In this document: in pieces, positions 15,468-23,095 of the stretch
How positions within the stretch are numbered: position 1 is the stretch's first letter
Layout: each line of letters starts with the position of its first letter
From: CALEUX01 sp964521525
GTDB lineage: Bacteria > Bacteroidota > Bacteroidia > Bacteroidales > Marinilabiliaceae
Reading direction: 5' to 3'
DNA length: 23,095 nt
Assembly: GCA_964521525.1 (NCBI GenBank)
Contig: CAZFTD010000039.1
Span: 1 to 23,095 of the forward strand
Notes under the pieces: generated by a model
Seen by the model: only the letters and a program-made list of their open reading frames with translations
The model's database searches: none
What the model was told of the DNA's origin: nothing
Made by a program: the position numbers and the translations under genes

Positions 15468-18400
15468 TTTTACAATCAATTTCTGAACAGTTGTTCCATT
15501 GGCTGTTTGAATAAACACCATATACACCCCGGAAAACAAGCCGGAAATATCAATAAGGCCTGAGAAGTCGGATAAATTACGGTTAAAAACCAATCTCCCC
15601 TCAAGGTTTAATAGTTTTACCTGTTCTATAACCTCATCGGCATATACCGTAAAGGACTCCTTTGCAGGATTGGGAACTATACGAACCTGGGGTTCGGTTT
15701 TAATTCCGTGAACATTGGTGGAATAAGCGTAGCCCTCAAGGGTAATGTTATCGAAACGATTATTCCCCGAAGTCCCGGAAGCATTTGCGCCTGAGAAAGT
15801 TATTCGAATCTGGAAATCCGGATTATTGTCAGCTTCACGAATATCTGAAAAATCTAAGGTTACAAGTTGAAAAGAAGTTGATATGTCAATGTTCTCCATA
15901 AAAAGTATCCAGTTGCCATTGGTTGTTGTTCTGTAATATATATTTTGAAAATCAGCACCATTATTGGTTCTGTTGGTAGCATATTTCAAAACAACCTTCT
16001 CGAACCCTGTCGTAGGTAACGACAACTCCAAAGCACGGGTATTAGCGGGATTTCTCACCCGTAAAGCTAATGATGCCTGTTGTTCGCGTGAGTTGATATC
16101 TGAGCCTTCGGCAACCCTGTCCATATAGCCGGCACCGGTTCCGGGATAGGTTAAAATTCCCGATGGATCTGTAACTGAATTACTTGCCGGAACAGTAACT
16201 AATGTGCCAGTTTCCAGATTGTTAAAATGCCAGTAATGTATCAGCTTTAAAACTGGTGCCTCTCTGAAAACAGCTGTTAATGCAGCGTTATTTTCAAGGT
16301 TAATATGAATGGTTTTCAATTTTTTGTCGAATCCATCCATCCCTTCCCAGTGCGAAAACTCATAACCTGGCGTGTTTACAGCAGTTAAAGTTACCGGAAC
16401 ACCTTTAAAGTAGGTTCCACTCCAGGGATAAACCGAACCGGCAGTGGGTAAGCCGGCAGCTCCTTCTTTTAATAACACTGAATTTACCTTCACAAGACCT
16501 TCACCCTGGCGGTAAACAGTCAATATAGATGTTCCTGTTAATGCAAATCCCGATTGCATGTGTTGCCGAACATAGGCCGGACGCTGCGTGGCGAAAGTCC
16601 GCAAAGCTGCGCCATCATCTGTACCACTGCGCCAGCGTTGCCAATGTTCGGAGCGTGAAGAGGCAATTCTTTGATTAAACTGGTCGATTTTACTTTGGAT
16701 AAAAACAGGTTGAAAACAAGTATTTAACTGGTCGGACGCAATATTTATAAACAGATTGCGAAAATCATGATTGAGCAACAAACGCCTGAATAGACGTGAG
16801 GTCCGGTCGGTAGCTGAACTTTCGGTTATTCTGCTCAGTCCGTTTAATGTATGATTACTATTTCCATAGAGATTCATGCCAAAATCGGTATCGAACAGTA
16901 ACCAGCGCCAGCGCCCATCATGCCCAACAGGAGTTTGGGCTCCGGGTATTCCGGTGCGTTTTCTCCAGATATTATAATTATTCTGAGGCCAGTCGGTATT
17001 GTAAAAATAAATCTGAGCTGCATAGTAATGAGCCAGATTTTCAATATCAACTCTATTTTTCACCCATTCGTAGTGGGTAGAATTTCTTAAGTCGTTACTT
17101 TCGGCATATTGAACCGTTTCGAGAAAGTGATTTCTGTCCTCCGGCAATCCAACATCTACACTTTCGCCCTCTTCCAGTACAACCACATCTTCAGGATCAA
17201 CTCCATAATGCGATTGCATGTAATACTCATCGTATCTTTCGCGCATATTAATAATTCCCCAATACTCGCCGTTAATAAAATGAATTACCGGCTGATAAGC
17301 CTGAGTAGGTATTGGAAGGTGCTTTACCAAGTCCTGCATCAGTGCATCCCTATAGAGTGTACGGTCAAAATCGTTCCCGGAGTTCCTTAACAAAATCCGC
17401 CTAAATGAAGTAACTTTATTATCAGGGTTTCCTTGCGAAGGCAAGTCGCCAAAAAACGGGTATTCGAACCAGGTTCCACCTCCTGATGACGTTCGGGCAT
17501 ATAAACGTAGCGATTTAAAGTAATGCGCCCGGCTCCATCCGCCGTGAATTCTAATACCAATATTTTGAGAAAACCGTGATTGCTCGTTCATCACAAAATA
17601 TTCAAAATGCCCGGGACGTTCCCATTCAGCACCTCTTTGGTTGTAATTGGCCGGACGTCCATCGTTCCATTCCTGACCGGGGTTTTGAGCGCGCCACGTA
17701 TCAGCAATTTTCCCTGCAACATAAATTCCGGCCTCATAATCGAATAGTCCTTTTTCATCGGTGGCAATAGAAACCACTGGCAATGAATACCGATTATATC
17801 CCTGTGTGGTTATAAAATAGGTATGGGTTACACTTCTTTCGGTTAGTGCATTTTCTTTAACCAGTTTTGCCCTAACTACCGTTCCCTTAAAGTTATTGGA
17901 GTTGGGCAGATGTGGCGAACTGGTGAACTTAGTATTGATTCCTGCCAATGCGTAAGCAGTTGACGATCGGTCATTAATTGTAATGGGGCTGGTATATGTA
18001 TGAGAAACCATTTGCCGGTTTAAAAAAGGTCCGCTTGGATAAGCATTTTTATACACGTAAGTGCTACCTCCCAAATTGGCCATATCGGGTTCCGACCCAT
18101 CCAGTGTGTAAATGATGGTGGTTCCGTTATTGGCGCCACTTAATGTTAAATCAAAACCTTGGGTGTAGAAACCACCAGAAGCGGAGAAAACAGGCACATC
18201 TGTAATAATCTCATTGTAACCACTATTATGGTTCACCTCTCCGGGAGTTGGCACATCAAAAAAGAAAAAACCTGACTGGCCTGATTTTATTCCATACGAA
18301 ACATTACCGGGCATAACCGTGGCAGGAACAGAATGTTCCAGATTTCCATCGGGGCGCGTTAATACAATAGGTTCGCCTTCGGCCGAGATTGAATAATTGG

Positions 18401-19253
18401 TATGCAACTCTAATCCTCCCACATAAACATGGCTGGCCGATAGTGGAGTTTGAATGGTTCCATCGGGTAATTGCCACCTAACAGCCAAATTATCGCCACC
18501 GGTTTCCTCCTTCATTAAAGCCATTATATAATAATATTGGCCTTCGGTTAGCAATATGGCATTTGATTTTTGCTCCGGGTATTTGCCCCATTCACGGATG
18601 TTGGTCCATCCGGGAACCTCAGCTATTTTTACAGCATTTTGTGGCTGATCATTTGAACTTAAATACAATCTTGAGTTATCATCACCTGAAATCCAAAAAT
18701 AATAATTTCCGGATGCGGGGGCTTTTAAGAGGCCTTGCATTCGCTGCCCGTAATTATCGCCAATATTCGAAGGAGCTTCAAAAACATCAGTGATAACTCT
18801 TCGATAGGTAGGGTTATTAGGATAACTTGGATGATTTAATAGATTATCCACATTGGTACCAGGAATGTTGTTATAAAAGTCGAGCCGGATGCCATTAGTC
18901 AAAACATTCATATCTGGCCTTCGGTCTTTTCCCGATGCCCAAACCAGTAAGTATGAACCCGGTTGCATTGTAACAGCCGGGAAAATCCATTTAAACGGGT
19001 TCGATGCATTATCCGACAAGCCCCATCCTTCAAGATTTAACGGCTCGGTGCTGTTATTATACAATTCAATCCAATCGGAAAAATCACCATCCTCATCGGC
19101 TATTACACTTCTGTTTGAAGCCATAACCTCATTAATAAGAACGGATTGAGCATATATTATCCCAAATTGCAGAGATAGAAAAAACAACAAACTACTTAGC
19201 AAACCAATTTTTACCAACCAACCTTTTTTACTACTAAAATTTGAATTTTCCAT
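15465..19253 (-). CDS. Secreted CotH-kinase protein with lamin-tail, PA14-like and T9SS sorting domains
   Basis: A 1262-residue exported protein. After a signal peptide (to about residue 36, cleavage after YAQ) come a lamin-tail domain (about 37-115, INEVMASN, WIELYN), a PA14-like domain (about 120-275, SGDDNSRLYL), a chitobiase C-terminal-type segment (about 350-480, YTLDGSEPD) and a CotH kinase-like domain (about 485-800). The last carries RIHGGWSR, LLRNSGND (622-628), MRERYDEYY (670-678) and LLFDTDFGMN (785-794), resembling the atypical spore-coat kinase fold. A bacterial-repeat segment (about 950-995, GYEFSHWEGMDG) and a beta-sandwich module follow. The C-terminus (about 1190-1262, VPNPAKESFTVY, ending QKLIVK) is a type A T9SS sorting domain, so the protein is probably exported by the type IX system and surface-bound. 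Its substrate is unknown. It is a single gene, convergent with nrdJ. Kinase activity is inferred from the fold only. Confidence 0.9.
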   Translation of the reverse strand: MENSNFSSKKGWLVKIGLLSSLLFFLSLQFGIIYAQSVLINEVMASNRSVIADEDGDFSDWIELYNNSTEPLNLEGWGLSDNASNPFKWIFPAVTMQPGSYLLVWASGKDRRPDMNVLTNGIRLDFYNNIPGTNVDNLLNHPSYPNNPTYRRVITDVFEAPSNIGDNYGQRMQGLLKAPASGNYYFWISGDDNSRLYLSSNDQPQNAVKIAEVPGWTNIREWGKYPEQKSNAILLTEGQYYYIMALMKEETGGDNLAVRWQLPDGTIQTPLSASHVYVGGLELHTNYSISAEGEPIVLTRPDGNLEHSVPATVMPGNVSYGIKSGQSGFFFFDVPTPGEVNHNSGYNEIITDVPVFSASGGFYTQGFDLTLSGANNGTTIIYTLDGSEPDMANLGGSTYVYKNAYPSGPFLNRQMVSHTYTSPITINDRSSTAYALAGINTKFTSSPHLPNSNNFKGTVVRAKLVKENALTERSVTHTYFITTQGYNRYSLPVVSIATDEKGLFDYEAGIYVAGKIADTWRAQNPGQEWNDGRPANYNQRGAEWERPGHFEYFVMNEQSRFSQNIGIRIHGGWSRAHYFKSLRLYARTSSGGGTWFEYPFFGDLPSQGNPDNKVTSFRRILLRNSGNDFDRTLYRDALMQDLVKHLPIPTQAYQPVIHFINGEYWGIINMRERYDEYYMQSHYGVDPEDVVVLEEGESVDVGLPEDRNHFLETVQYAESNDLRNSTHYEWVKNRVDIENLAHYYAAQIYFYNTDWPQNNYNIWRKRTGIPGAQTPVGHDGRWRWLLFDTDFGMNLYGNSNHTLNGLSRITESSATDRTSRLFRRLLLNHDFRNLFINIASDQLNTCFQPVFIQSKIDQFNQRIASSRSEHWQRWRSGTDDGAALRTFATQRPAYVRQHMQSGFALTGTSILTVYRQGEGLVKVNSVLLKEGAAGLPTAGSVYPWSGTYFKGVPVTLTAVNTPGYEFSHWEGMDGFDKKLKTIHINLENNAALTAVFREAPVLKLIHYWHFNNLETGTLVTVPASNSVTDPSGILTYPGTGAGYMDRVAEGSDINSREQQASLALRVRNPANTRALELSLPTTGFEKVVLKYATNRTNNGADFQNIYYRTTTNGNWILFMENIDISTSFQLVTLDFSDIREADNNPDFQIRITFSGANASGTSGNNRFDNITLEGYAYSTNVHGIKTEPQVRIVPNPAKESFTVYADEVIEQVKLLNLEGRLVFNRNLSDFSGLIDISGLFSGVYMVFIQTANGTTVQKLIVK

Positions 19254-19658
19254 TTTTTATTTTTTTCGACCATTTTTGACCATCGTCACTATTTTGGTTT
19301 CACATTAAGATATCATTATACGGTATCAATTTCGTTTAGTTAGAGAAATAATAAGTTTTGCAAACGCACATCCGTTTTTCCAAAAGGAAATGGCACCCCA
19401 CGCAAAAAAGTTTCCCCTGAAGGATAAAGCAATGGCGTCTGAATCCTTGACTTAACGATATTTATTACGGTATAATAAATGCCAAAGATAGGCTTTTTAA
19501 GGAATTTTAACGCATGATTACTCCTTGGAAAGATGCCGATATAAAAAAACAACCTCACTTATCGGCCCATTAATTTTTTAACGAAAAGAAACCGTAAAGG
19601 GATACTCAGCGATTTCGGGAACTTACAACAGTTGTCTTAATATCTAACGATCAATGCT
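19254..19658. other. Non-coding gap between divergent CotH gene and gltX
   Basis: About 400 bp with no convincing gene. Just upstream of the CotH start, GACCATTTTT is followed directly by GACCATCGTC (19268-19287), a short tandem motif on the probable promoter side. The middle (19340-19560) is less AT-rich and open in short frames on both strands, but none has a recognisable product. Confidence 0.55.
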
Positions 19659-19666
19659 TATCTTTG
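19659..19666 (+). promoter_or_regulatory. Predicted -7 box of the gltX promoter
   Basis: TATCTTTG matches TAnnTTTG perfectly, 16 bp before the ATG, implying a very short leader. A GTTG lies 24 bp upstream, slightly far for a -33 element. Confidence 0.5.
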
Positions 19667-19682
19667 CCACAAAAATTAAAAT

Positions 19683-21212
19683 ATGAGTAGTTCCAATATC
19701 CGCGTAAGATTTGCGCCAAGTCCCACCGGACCATTACACATAGGTGGTGTGCGTACCGCACTTTTTAATTATCTATTTGCTAAAAAACATAATGGGAAAT
19801 TTATACTGCGAATTGAAGATACCGACAGTACACGTTTTGTTTCAGGCGCTGAGGAGTACATCAACGAATCGCTTCAATGGCTTGGACTTACCGTTGATGA
19901 AGGCGTGATGGAAGGAGGACCATTTGGACCATATAAACAGTCGGAGCGTAAAGAAATTTATCTGAAATATGCCAACATGCTTCTTGAAAGAGGCTGGGCT
20001 TATTATGCGTTTGATACACCCGAAGAATTGGATGCACTGCGATCGACATATGAAGCTGAAAAGAAAACCTTTGCTTACGACATATGCTCGCGCAAGGAGC
20101 TGGTCAACTCGCTCACCCTCTCCGAAGAGGAAACCAAACAGCGTATCAATTCGGGAAATCCTTACGTAATTCGGTTTAAGATGCCCGAAAACGTTGAAGT
20201 AACTGCCAACGATCTGGTTCGAGGCTCCGTTACTTTCAATACCAATACTTTAGACGATAAGGTTTTGTACAAATCGGCCGATGGTTTACCAACCTATCAC
20301 CTGGCCAATATTGTGGACGACCATCTGATGGAGATTTCTCACGTTATTCGTGGCGAAGAGTGGCTACCATCACTGCCTTTACACGTAATGCTTTACAAAG
20401 CCTTCGGGTGGGAAGACACCATGCCTCAGTTTGCACACTTGCCCCTAATTTTAAAACCCAGCGGCAAAGGAAAATTAAGCAAACGCGATGGCGATAAAGA
20501 TGGATTTCCTGTTTTTCCGCTCGAATATATCTCTCCCGAAGGTGAAATTTCATCAGGCTATCGCGAATCAGGCTATTTTCCTGAAGCCGTGAATAACCTG
20601 CTGGCACTGCTGGGGTGGAATCCGGGAACAGAGCAGGAAATTTTCAGTTTGGAAGAACTTGCCGAACTATTTACCATCGAACGGGTTAACAAATCAGGAG
20701 CTCGCTTCGACCCGGAAAAGGCCAAATGGTTTAACCATCAATATCTGATTAGAAAAAACGATAGCCAACTGGCCGAGCTTTATATGCCAATTTTACGCGA
20801 AAAGGGAATTCAAACTAATTGTGAAACACTTGCCGCCATAGTTGGCTTAGTTAAAGACCGGGTGAATTTTGTGTCTGAGTTTTGGGAGCAAACCAAATTT
20901 TTCTTCGAAGCCCCAAGTGAATATGACGGTAAAGTGGTTCAGAAAAGATGGATAGATAGCGTTCCTGCCTTTATGAATGAATTGGTTGCCATGTTTAGGA
21001 AACAGGATAACTGGACTGCCGATCCGATAAAAGAGGCCGTTTCGGAGCTGATTACTGCCAACAACCAAAATTTTGGAAATATCATGAATGCTCTTCGCCT
21101 GGCTTTGGTAGGTGGAAGTTTCGGCCCCGACCTATTCACCATAATTGAGCTGCTGGGCAAGGATGAAACTGTTAACAGAATAAATAAAGCAATAGATACA
21201 CTGCATTCATAA
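19683..21212 (+). CDS. gltX: Glutamate--tRNA ligase
   Basis: GluRS charges tRNA-Glu with glutamate using ATP. It is a class I synthetase with the HIGH-type motif HIGG (residues 19-22, in RFAPSPTGPLHIGG) and the KMSKS-type motif KLSKR (264-268). Between them are ILRIEDTDSTRF, YHLANIVDDHLM and HVIRGEEWLPS, typical of the catalytic domain. The C-terminal helical anticodon-binding part runs from about residue 330 to 509. The 509-residue length and the insertion after KLSKRDGDKDGFPVFPLEY match Bacteroidetes-type enzymes. Since glnS is also present, this is probably a discriminating GluRS acting on tRNA-Glu alone; that is inference from context. Confidence 0.98.
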   Translation: MSSSNIRVRFAPSPTGPLHIGGVRTALFNYLFAKKHNGKFILRIEDTDSTRFVSGAEEYINESLQWLGLTVDEGVMEGGPFGPYKQSERKEIYLKYANMLLERGWAYYAFDTPEELDALRSTYEAEKKTFAYDICSRKELVNSLTLSEEETKQRINSGNPYVIRFKMPENVEVTANDLVRGSVTFNTNTLDDKVLYKSADGLPTYHLANIVDDHLMEISHVIRGEEWLPSLPLHVMLYKAFGWEDTMPQFAHLPLILKPSGKGKLSKRDGDKDGFPVFPLEYISPEGEISSGYRESGYFPEAVNNLLALLGWNPGTEQEIFSLEELAELFTIERVNKSGARFDPEKAKWFNHQYLIRKNDSQLAELYMPILREKGIQTNCETLAAIVGLVKDRVNFVSEFWEQTKFFFEAPSEYDGKVVQKRWIDSVPAFMNELVAMFRKQDNWTADPIKEAVSELITANNQNFGNIMNALRLALVGGSFGPDLFTIIELLGKDETVNRINKAIDTLHS

Positions 21213-21260
21213 GTTCCCATTCAGGTGAATTGAATTGACGAAAAGCACCCTGGGCTGGGG

Positions 21261-21304
21261 AAAAAAGAGGGTGTCTCAGACTTTTGAGACACCCTCCTTT
21301 TTTT
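21261..21304. terminator. Shared bidirectional terminator between gltX and glnS
   Basis: A perfect 12-bp stem GAGGGTGTCTCA (21267-21278) pairs with TGAGACACCCTC (21285-21296) around a 6-nt loop. An A-tract on the left and a T-tract on the right allow use from both sides. The T-tract runs into the glnS stop codon. Confidence 0.92.
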
Positions 21305-23012
21305 ATTTGGATGCTATTTTTGACCAACTATCCTTTAATCCAACCGTTTTATTAAATACCGGTTTACCTGGTTTAGAATCGGGGTCAACGCAGAAATAAC
21401 CTAATCTCTGAAACTGAAACTTTTCCAAAGGCTTTACATCCGCCAATCCGGGTTCAAACTTACAATGGGTTATAACTTTAAGCGAATCAGGATTTAAGAA
21501 TTCCTTAAAATCTACATCTTTGTGCCCATCGGGCTCTTCGTCCATAAACAGCCTGTCGTATAAACGAACTTCGCCATCAATACCATGACGTGCCGACACC
21601 CAATGCAATGTACCTTTAACTTTACGCTCACTTTGCGGCATACCGCTTCTGGTTTCAGGATCGTAAGTGCAATAAACTTCGGTGATATTGCCCTGTTCAT
21701 CTTTTTTAAAACCCTCACATTTAATAATGTAGGCACTTTTTAAGCGCACTTCGAGCCCCGGGCCCAACCTGAAGAACTTTTTAGGCGGTTCTTCCATAAA
21801 GTCGTCACGCTCAATAAATATCTCACGGCAAAAGGGCAACTCTCTAATGCCCATAGTTTCATCCTCAGGGTTATTGGTGGTTTTCATCATTTCTACCTGA
21901 TCCTCAGGGTAGTTGGTAATGATGAGTTTTATTGGGTCGAGCACTGCATTGACCCGCATAGCTCTTTTATTTAAATCCTCCCGAATGCAATACTCCAGAA
22001 GCGCCACATCAATAACATTATCGCGCCTTGCCACACCTACCTTTTCGGCAAACAGCCTTATGGATTCAGGCGTATAACCTCGCCGGCGTAATCCTGATAT
22101 GGTTGGCATACGCGGATCGTCCCACCCAGCCACAATGCCTTTCTGAACCAGTTCGAGCAATTTACGTTTGCTCATAACTGTGTAATTCAGGTTAAGACGG
22201 GCAAACTCAATTTGTCGTGGACGTACCGGCGGAACGGGCTCTCCTTCCAAAATCTGGTCGAGAAACCAGTTATACAATGGACGGTGAACTTCAAACTCAA
22301 GCGTGCAAATGGAGTGTGTTATCTCTTCAATAAAATCGCTTTGCCCATGGGTATAATCGTACATGGGGTAAATACACCATTTATCGCCTGTACGGTGATG
22401 GGGCTTATGTATGATGCGGTACATAATGGGGTCGCGCATGTGCATATTAGGCGAGGCCATATCAATTTTAGCCCTCAAAATTTTCTCGCCCTCTTTAAAT
22501 TCGCCATTTTTCATGCGCTCAAAAAGGTCAAGATTCTCTTCAACCGAACGATTTCGATAGGGACTTTCTTTTCCTGGTTCGGTTGGAGTTCCTTTTTGTG
22601 CTGCAATTTCTTCAGGAGTAAGATCACAAACATAGGCTTTACCCTTTTTTATAAGCTTAATTGCCCATTCGTAAAGCTGATCGAAATAATCAGAAGCATA
22701 TTTAACATCGCCTTGCCAATTAAACCCCAACCAGCGAACATCCTCCTCAATTGATTCAATGTACTCAATCTCTTCTTTTACCGGATTGGTATCGTCGAAC
22801 CTTAGGTTGCAGCCGGCATTGTAATATTCGGCAATGCCAAAGTTTAAGCAGATTGACTTTGCATGTCCTATATGTAAATAACCATTGGGTTCGGGCGGAA
22901 ACCGGGTAAGTATTTTTTTACCATTTTTGCCTTCAGCCAAATCTTTGTCAATTTCCTGATAGATAAAATTTTTCACTTCACCTTCAACAGGCTCCAATGC
23001 TTCTTTGCTCAT
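21303..23012 (-). CDS. glnS: Glutamine--tRNA ligase
   Basis: GlnRS charges tRNA-Gln directly with glutamine. It is a class I synthetase with HIGH at residues 47-50 (FPPEPNGYLHIGHAKS) and the KMSKS-type motif VMSKR at 279-283. GlnRS-specific stretches include NLRFDDTNPVKEE, MYRIIHKPHHRTGDKWCIYPMYDY and EFARLNLNYTVMSKR. The C-terminal beta-barrel anticodon-binding domains extend to residue 569. The length is close to the 554 residues of E. coli GlnS. The ATG at 23012 follows a -7 box at a normal distance. Bacterial GlnRS is thought to descend from eukaryotic GlnRS by old transfer. The cell may therefore not need the GatCAB route for Gln-tRNA, but this window cannot show whether gatCAB is absent. 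Confidence 0.97.
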   Translation of the reverse strand: MSKEALEPVEGEVKNFIYQEIDKDLAEGKNGKKILTRFPPEPNGYLHIGHAKSICLNFGIAEYYNAGCNLRFDDTNPVKEEIEYIESIEEDVRWLGFNWQGDVKYASDYFDQLYEWAIKLIKKGKAYVCDLTPEEIAAQKGTPTEPGKESPYRNRSVEENLDLFERMKNGEFKEGEKILRAKIDMASPNMHMRDPIMYRIIHKPHHRTGDKWCIYPMYDYTHGQSDFIEEITHSICTLEFEVHRPLYNWFLDQILEGEPVPPVRPRQIEFARLNLNYTVMSKRKLLELVQKGIVAGWDDPRMPTISGLRRRGYTPESIRLFAEKVGVARRDNVIDVALLEYCIREDLNKRAMRVNAVLDPIKLIITNYPEDQVEMMKTTNNPEDETMGIRELPFCREIFIERDDFMEEPPKKFFRLGPGLEVRLKSAYIIKCEGFKKDEQGNITEVYCTYDPETRSGMPQSERKVKGTLHWVSARHGIDGEVRLYDRLFMDEEPDGHKDVDFKEFLNPDSLKVITHCKFEPGLADVKPLEKFQFQRLGYFCVDPDSKPGKPVFNKTVGLKDSWSKIASK

Positions 23013-23037
23013 AAATCCTATTCTTTTAACTCATTTG

Positions 23038-23045
23038 CAAAATTA
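23038..23045 (-). promoter_or_regulatory. Predicted -7 box of the glnS promoter
   Basis: On the minus strand TAATTTTG matches TAnnTTTG, 25 bp before the ATG. The upstream region is cut by the window end and shows no clear -33 element. Confidence 0.45.
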
Positions 23046-23095
23046 ACGGAATTTGCTTCTAATCTGCATGGTTTAGCAAAAAACATTTTGTTCCT

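Noticed and set aside
19400..19450. TPP-riboswitch-like GGGGTGCC string on the minus strand
   Set aside because: The CTGAGA element and the pairing stems are absent, and no thiamine gene follows.
19340..19558. 72-codon minus-strand frame, and a shorter plus-strand frame, between the CotH gene and gltX
   Set aside because: No domain, signal or recognisable family; it lies in a promoter gap, and the plus-strand frame has no upstream ATG.
22212..22754. 180-codon frame antisense to glnS
   Set aside because: It is a shadow of the highly conserved glnS coding sequence and has no family features of its own.

Overview
The window reads as ordinary chromosome of a Bacteroidetes bacterium, probably an environmental member of the Bacteroidales/Marinilabiliales. 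The supporting signs are a T9SS-type C-terminal sorting domain on a large surface protein, a DUF4296 lipoprotein, -7 boxes matching TAnnTTTG in front of most genes, A-rich leaders in place of clear Shine-Dalgarno sites, and a remnant of the Bacteroidetes-type fucokinase/guanylyltransferase fkp. This placement is inferred from gene content. No rRNA, tRNA, CRISPR array, phage or insertion sequence was seen.

Layout. 53-1263 (+): a MarC-family membrane protein overlapping a viroplasmin-type RNase HI by 4 bp. 1387-3276 (-): an orphan TPR/LytS-like sensor kinase. 3475-5025: a decayed locus in which a GH3 beta-glucosidase (-) and an fkp gene (+) are head to head. Both have lost their 5' parts at a shared junction near 4620, and each has also lost an internal block. 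5022-6251 (-): waaA (Kdo transferase). 6681-7940 (+): pgk. 8219-10532 (-): a compact run of a DUF4296 lipoprotein, a miniature amidohydrolase-like protein without its metal ligands, and cysQ. 10662-12056 (-): a polyprenyl-phosphate sugar-1-phosphate transferase that initiates surface polysaccharide. 12842-15403 (+): nrdJ, the B12-dependent ribonucleotide reductase. 15465-19253 (-): a 1262-residue secreted CotH-kinase protein with lamin-tail, PA14-like and T9SS domains. 19683-21212 (+) gltX and 21303-23012 (-) glnS converge on one strong terminator.

The genes do not form one pathway. Several concern the cell envelope (waaA, the sugar transferase, the lipoprotein, the CotH protein). Others are housekeeping: glycolysis (pgk), dNTP synthesis (nrdJ), Glu/Gln-tRNA charging (gltX, glnS) and RNA:DNA hybrid removal (RNase HI).

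I found no convincing new biological system. The observations most worth a second look are the deletion-scarred GH3/fkp locus, the miniature amidohydrolase with both HxH histidines replaced, a marC gene whose only sensible start codon is ATC, a repeated 15-mer over the nrdJ promoter region, and two repeat elements, one purine-rich and one built on TCTGCG.
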